Positions 63,740-64,000 of a stretch of 64,000 nucleotides of DNA are shown here, one piece after another. The DNA comes from Paragonimus westermani (Eukaryota; Platyhelminthes; Trematoda; Plagiorchiida; Troglotrematidae), in assembly GCA_008508345.1 (NCBI GenBank), contig QNGE01002984.1:8981-72980 (forward strand), in the 5' to 3' direction. The notes under the pieces are model-generated. The model ran no database searches and was not told the origin of the DNA. It saw only the letters and a list, made by a program, of their open reading frames with translations. The translations under genes and the position numbers were made by a program. Numbering within the stretch: the first letter of the stretch is position 1; every line of letters begins with the position of its first letter.

Positions 63740-64000
63740 GCTAGGCGATATTTTTAGATCACTGGCTGGTAGTCAGAGACTTGGCCAGTTTCCACTGAAA
63801 TCCCATCCACTTCTGATTGCAGCTTTCGCATTCGATTTGTTTTCAATACCACAGTGGTCAACATGGTTGCATCGTGAAGGTGTGGTCGGCGTTTCAGTCC
63901 CAGCCGTGGCAAGGATACTCACTGCTGGCGAGCTGTAACAAGGGCGGAGCTCGAGTCTAGTGCTTTATTTTAGAAAAGGATGATTGGAAAATCTATCTGA
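63740..64000 (+). repeat. tRNA-derived SINE-like repeat, copy 6 (runs to window edge)
   Basis: In + sense it has CCACAGTGGTCAACATGG (box-A-like region), GGCGTTTCAGTCCCAGCC (box-B-like), GTGGCAAGGATACTCACTGC and CTCGAGTCTAGTGC, then the AATCTATCTGA end. It is inverted relative to copy 5, with about 180 bp between. Confidence 0.72.

Noticed and set aside
1..64000. CRISPR arrays, prokaryotic operons or a transferred bacterial island
   Set aside because: No regularly spaced direct repeats, no runs of closely packed long open frames, and host genes with spliceosomal introns throughout.

Overview
The window looks like nuclear DNA of a flatworm, most likely a digenean fluke. The reasons are intron-rich host genes with 26-47 nt micro-introns beside multi-kilobase introns, and long introns packed with decayed trematode-style retroelements (RTE-like and CR1-like non-LTR elements, a Ty3/gypsy element, a Penelope-like remnant, a tRNA-derived SINE). 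No prokaryotic operon, CRISPR array or rRNA was seen. The genus cannot be fixed from sequence alone.

Main gene: a complete UBE3B orthologue (HECT-type E3 ubiquitin ligase) runs on the + strand from the ATG at 6555 to the TAA at 47235. It is spread over about 29 exons that I traced by comparison with the human protein and by checking splice phase at each junction. The first seven exons sit within 750 bp and are separated by introns of 31-43 nt; later introns reach 5.8 kb. Intron 26 has a GC-AG boundary. The protein would be about 1,150 residues, with an IQ motif near the N terminus, a conserved middle region, and a C-terminal HECT domain whose active-site Cys codon is at 47134-47136.

Second gene: an ANKRD45 orthologue (small ankyrin-repeat protein, 207 aa) lies convergently on the - strand at 49936-50654, in four exons separated by 26, 34 and 35 nt introns.

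Mobile DNA: degenerate pieces of an RTE-like element occur about ten times, the longest at 18165-20470 (-). Three share the same 3' end, which finishes in a GAT-type short repeat. One is a 33-bp insertion (38488-38520) with a perfect 13-bp target-site duplication. UBE3B intron 25 holds a broken Ty3/gypsy element (34741-38000). Intron 26 holds a CR1-like element (40690-43400). Intron 12 holds a Penelope-type GIY-YIG remnant. Introns 10 and 13 hold Tigger/pogo-like and mariner-like transposase remnants. The right flank (about 50.7-64 kb) has no recognised host gene. It holds more retroelement debris, a pair of hammerhead-like repeats near 52 kb, and an inverted SINE pair at the right edge.

No new multi-gene system was found. 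The points most worth following are the micro-introns, the GC-AG intron, the tiny RTE insertion and the hammerhead-like tandem repeats.
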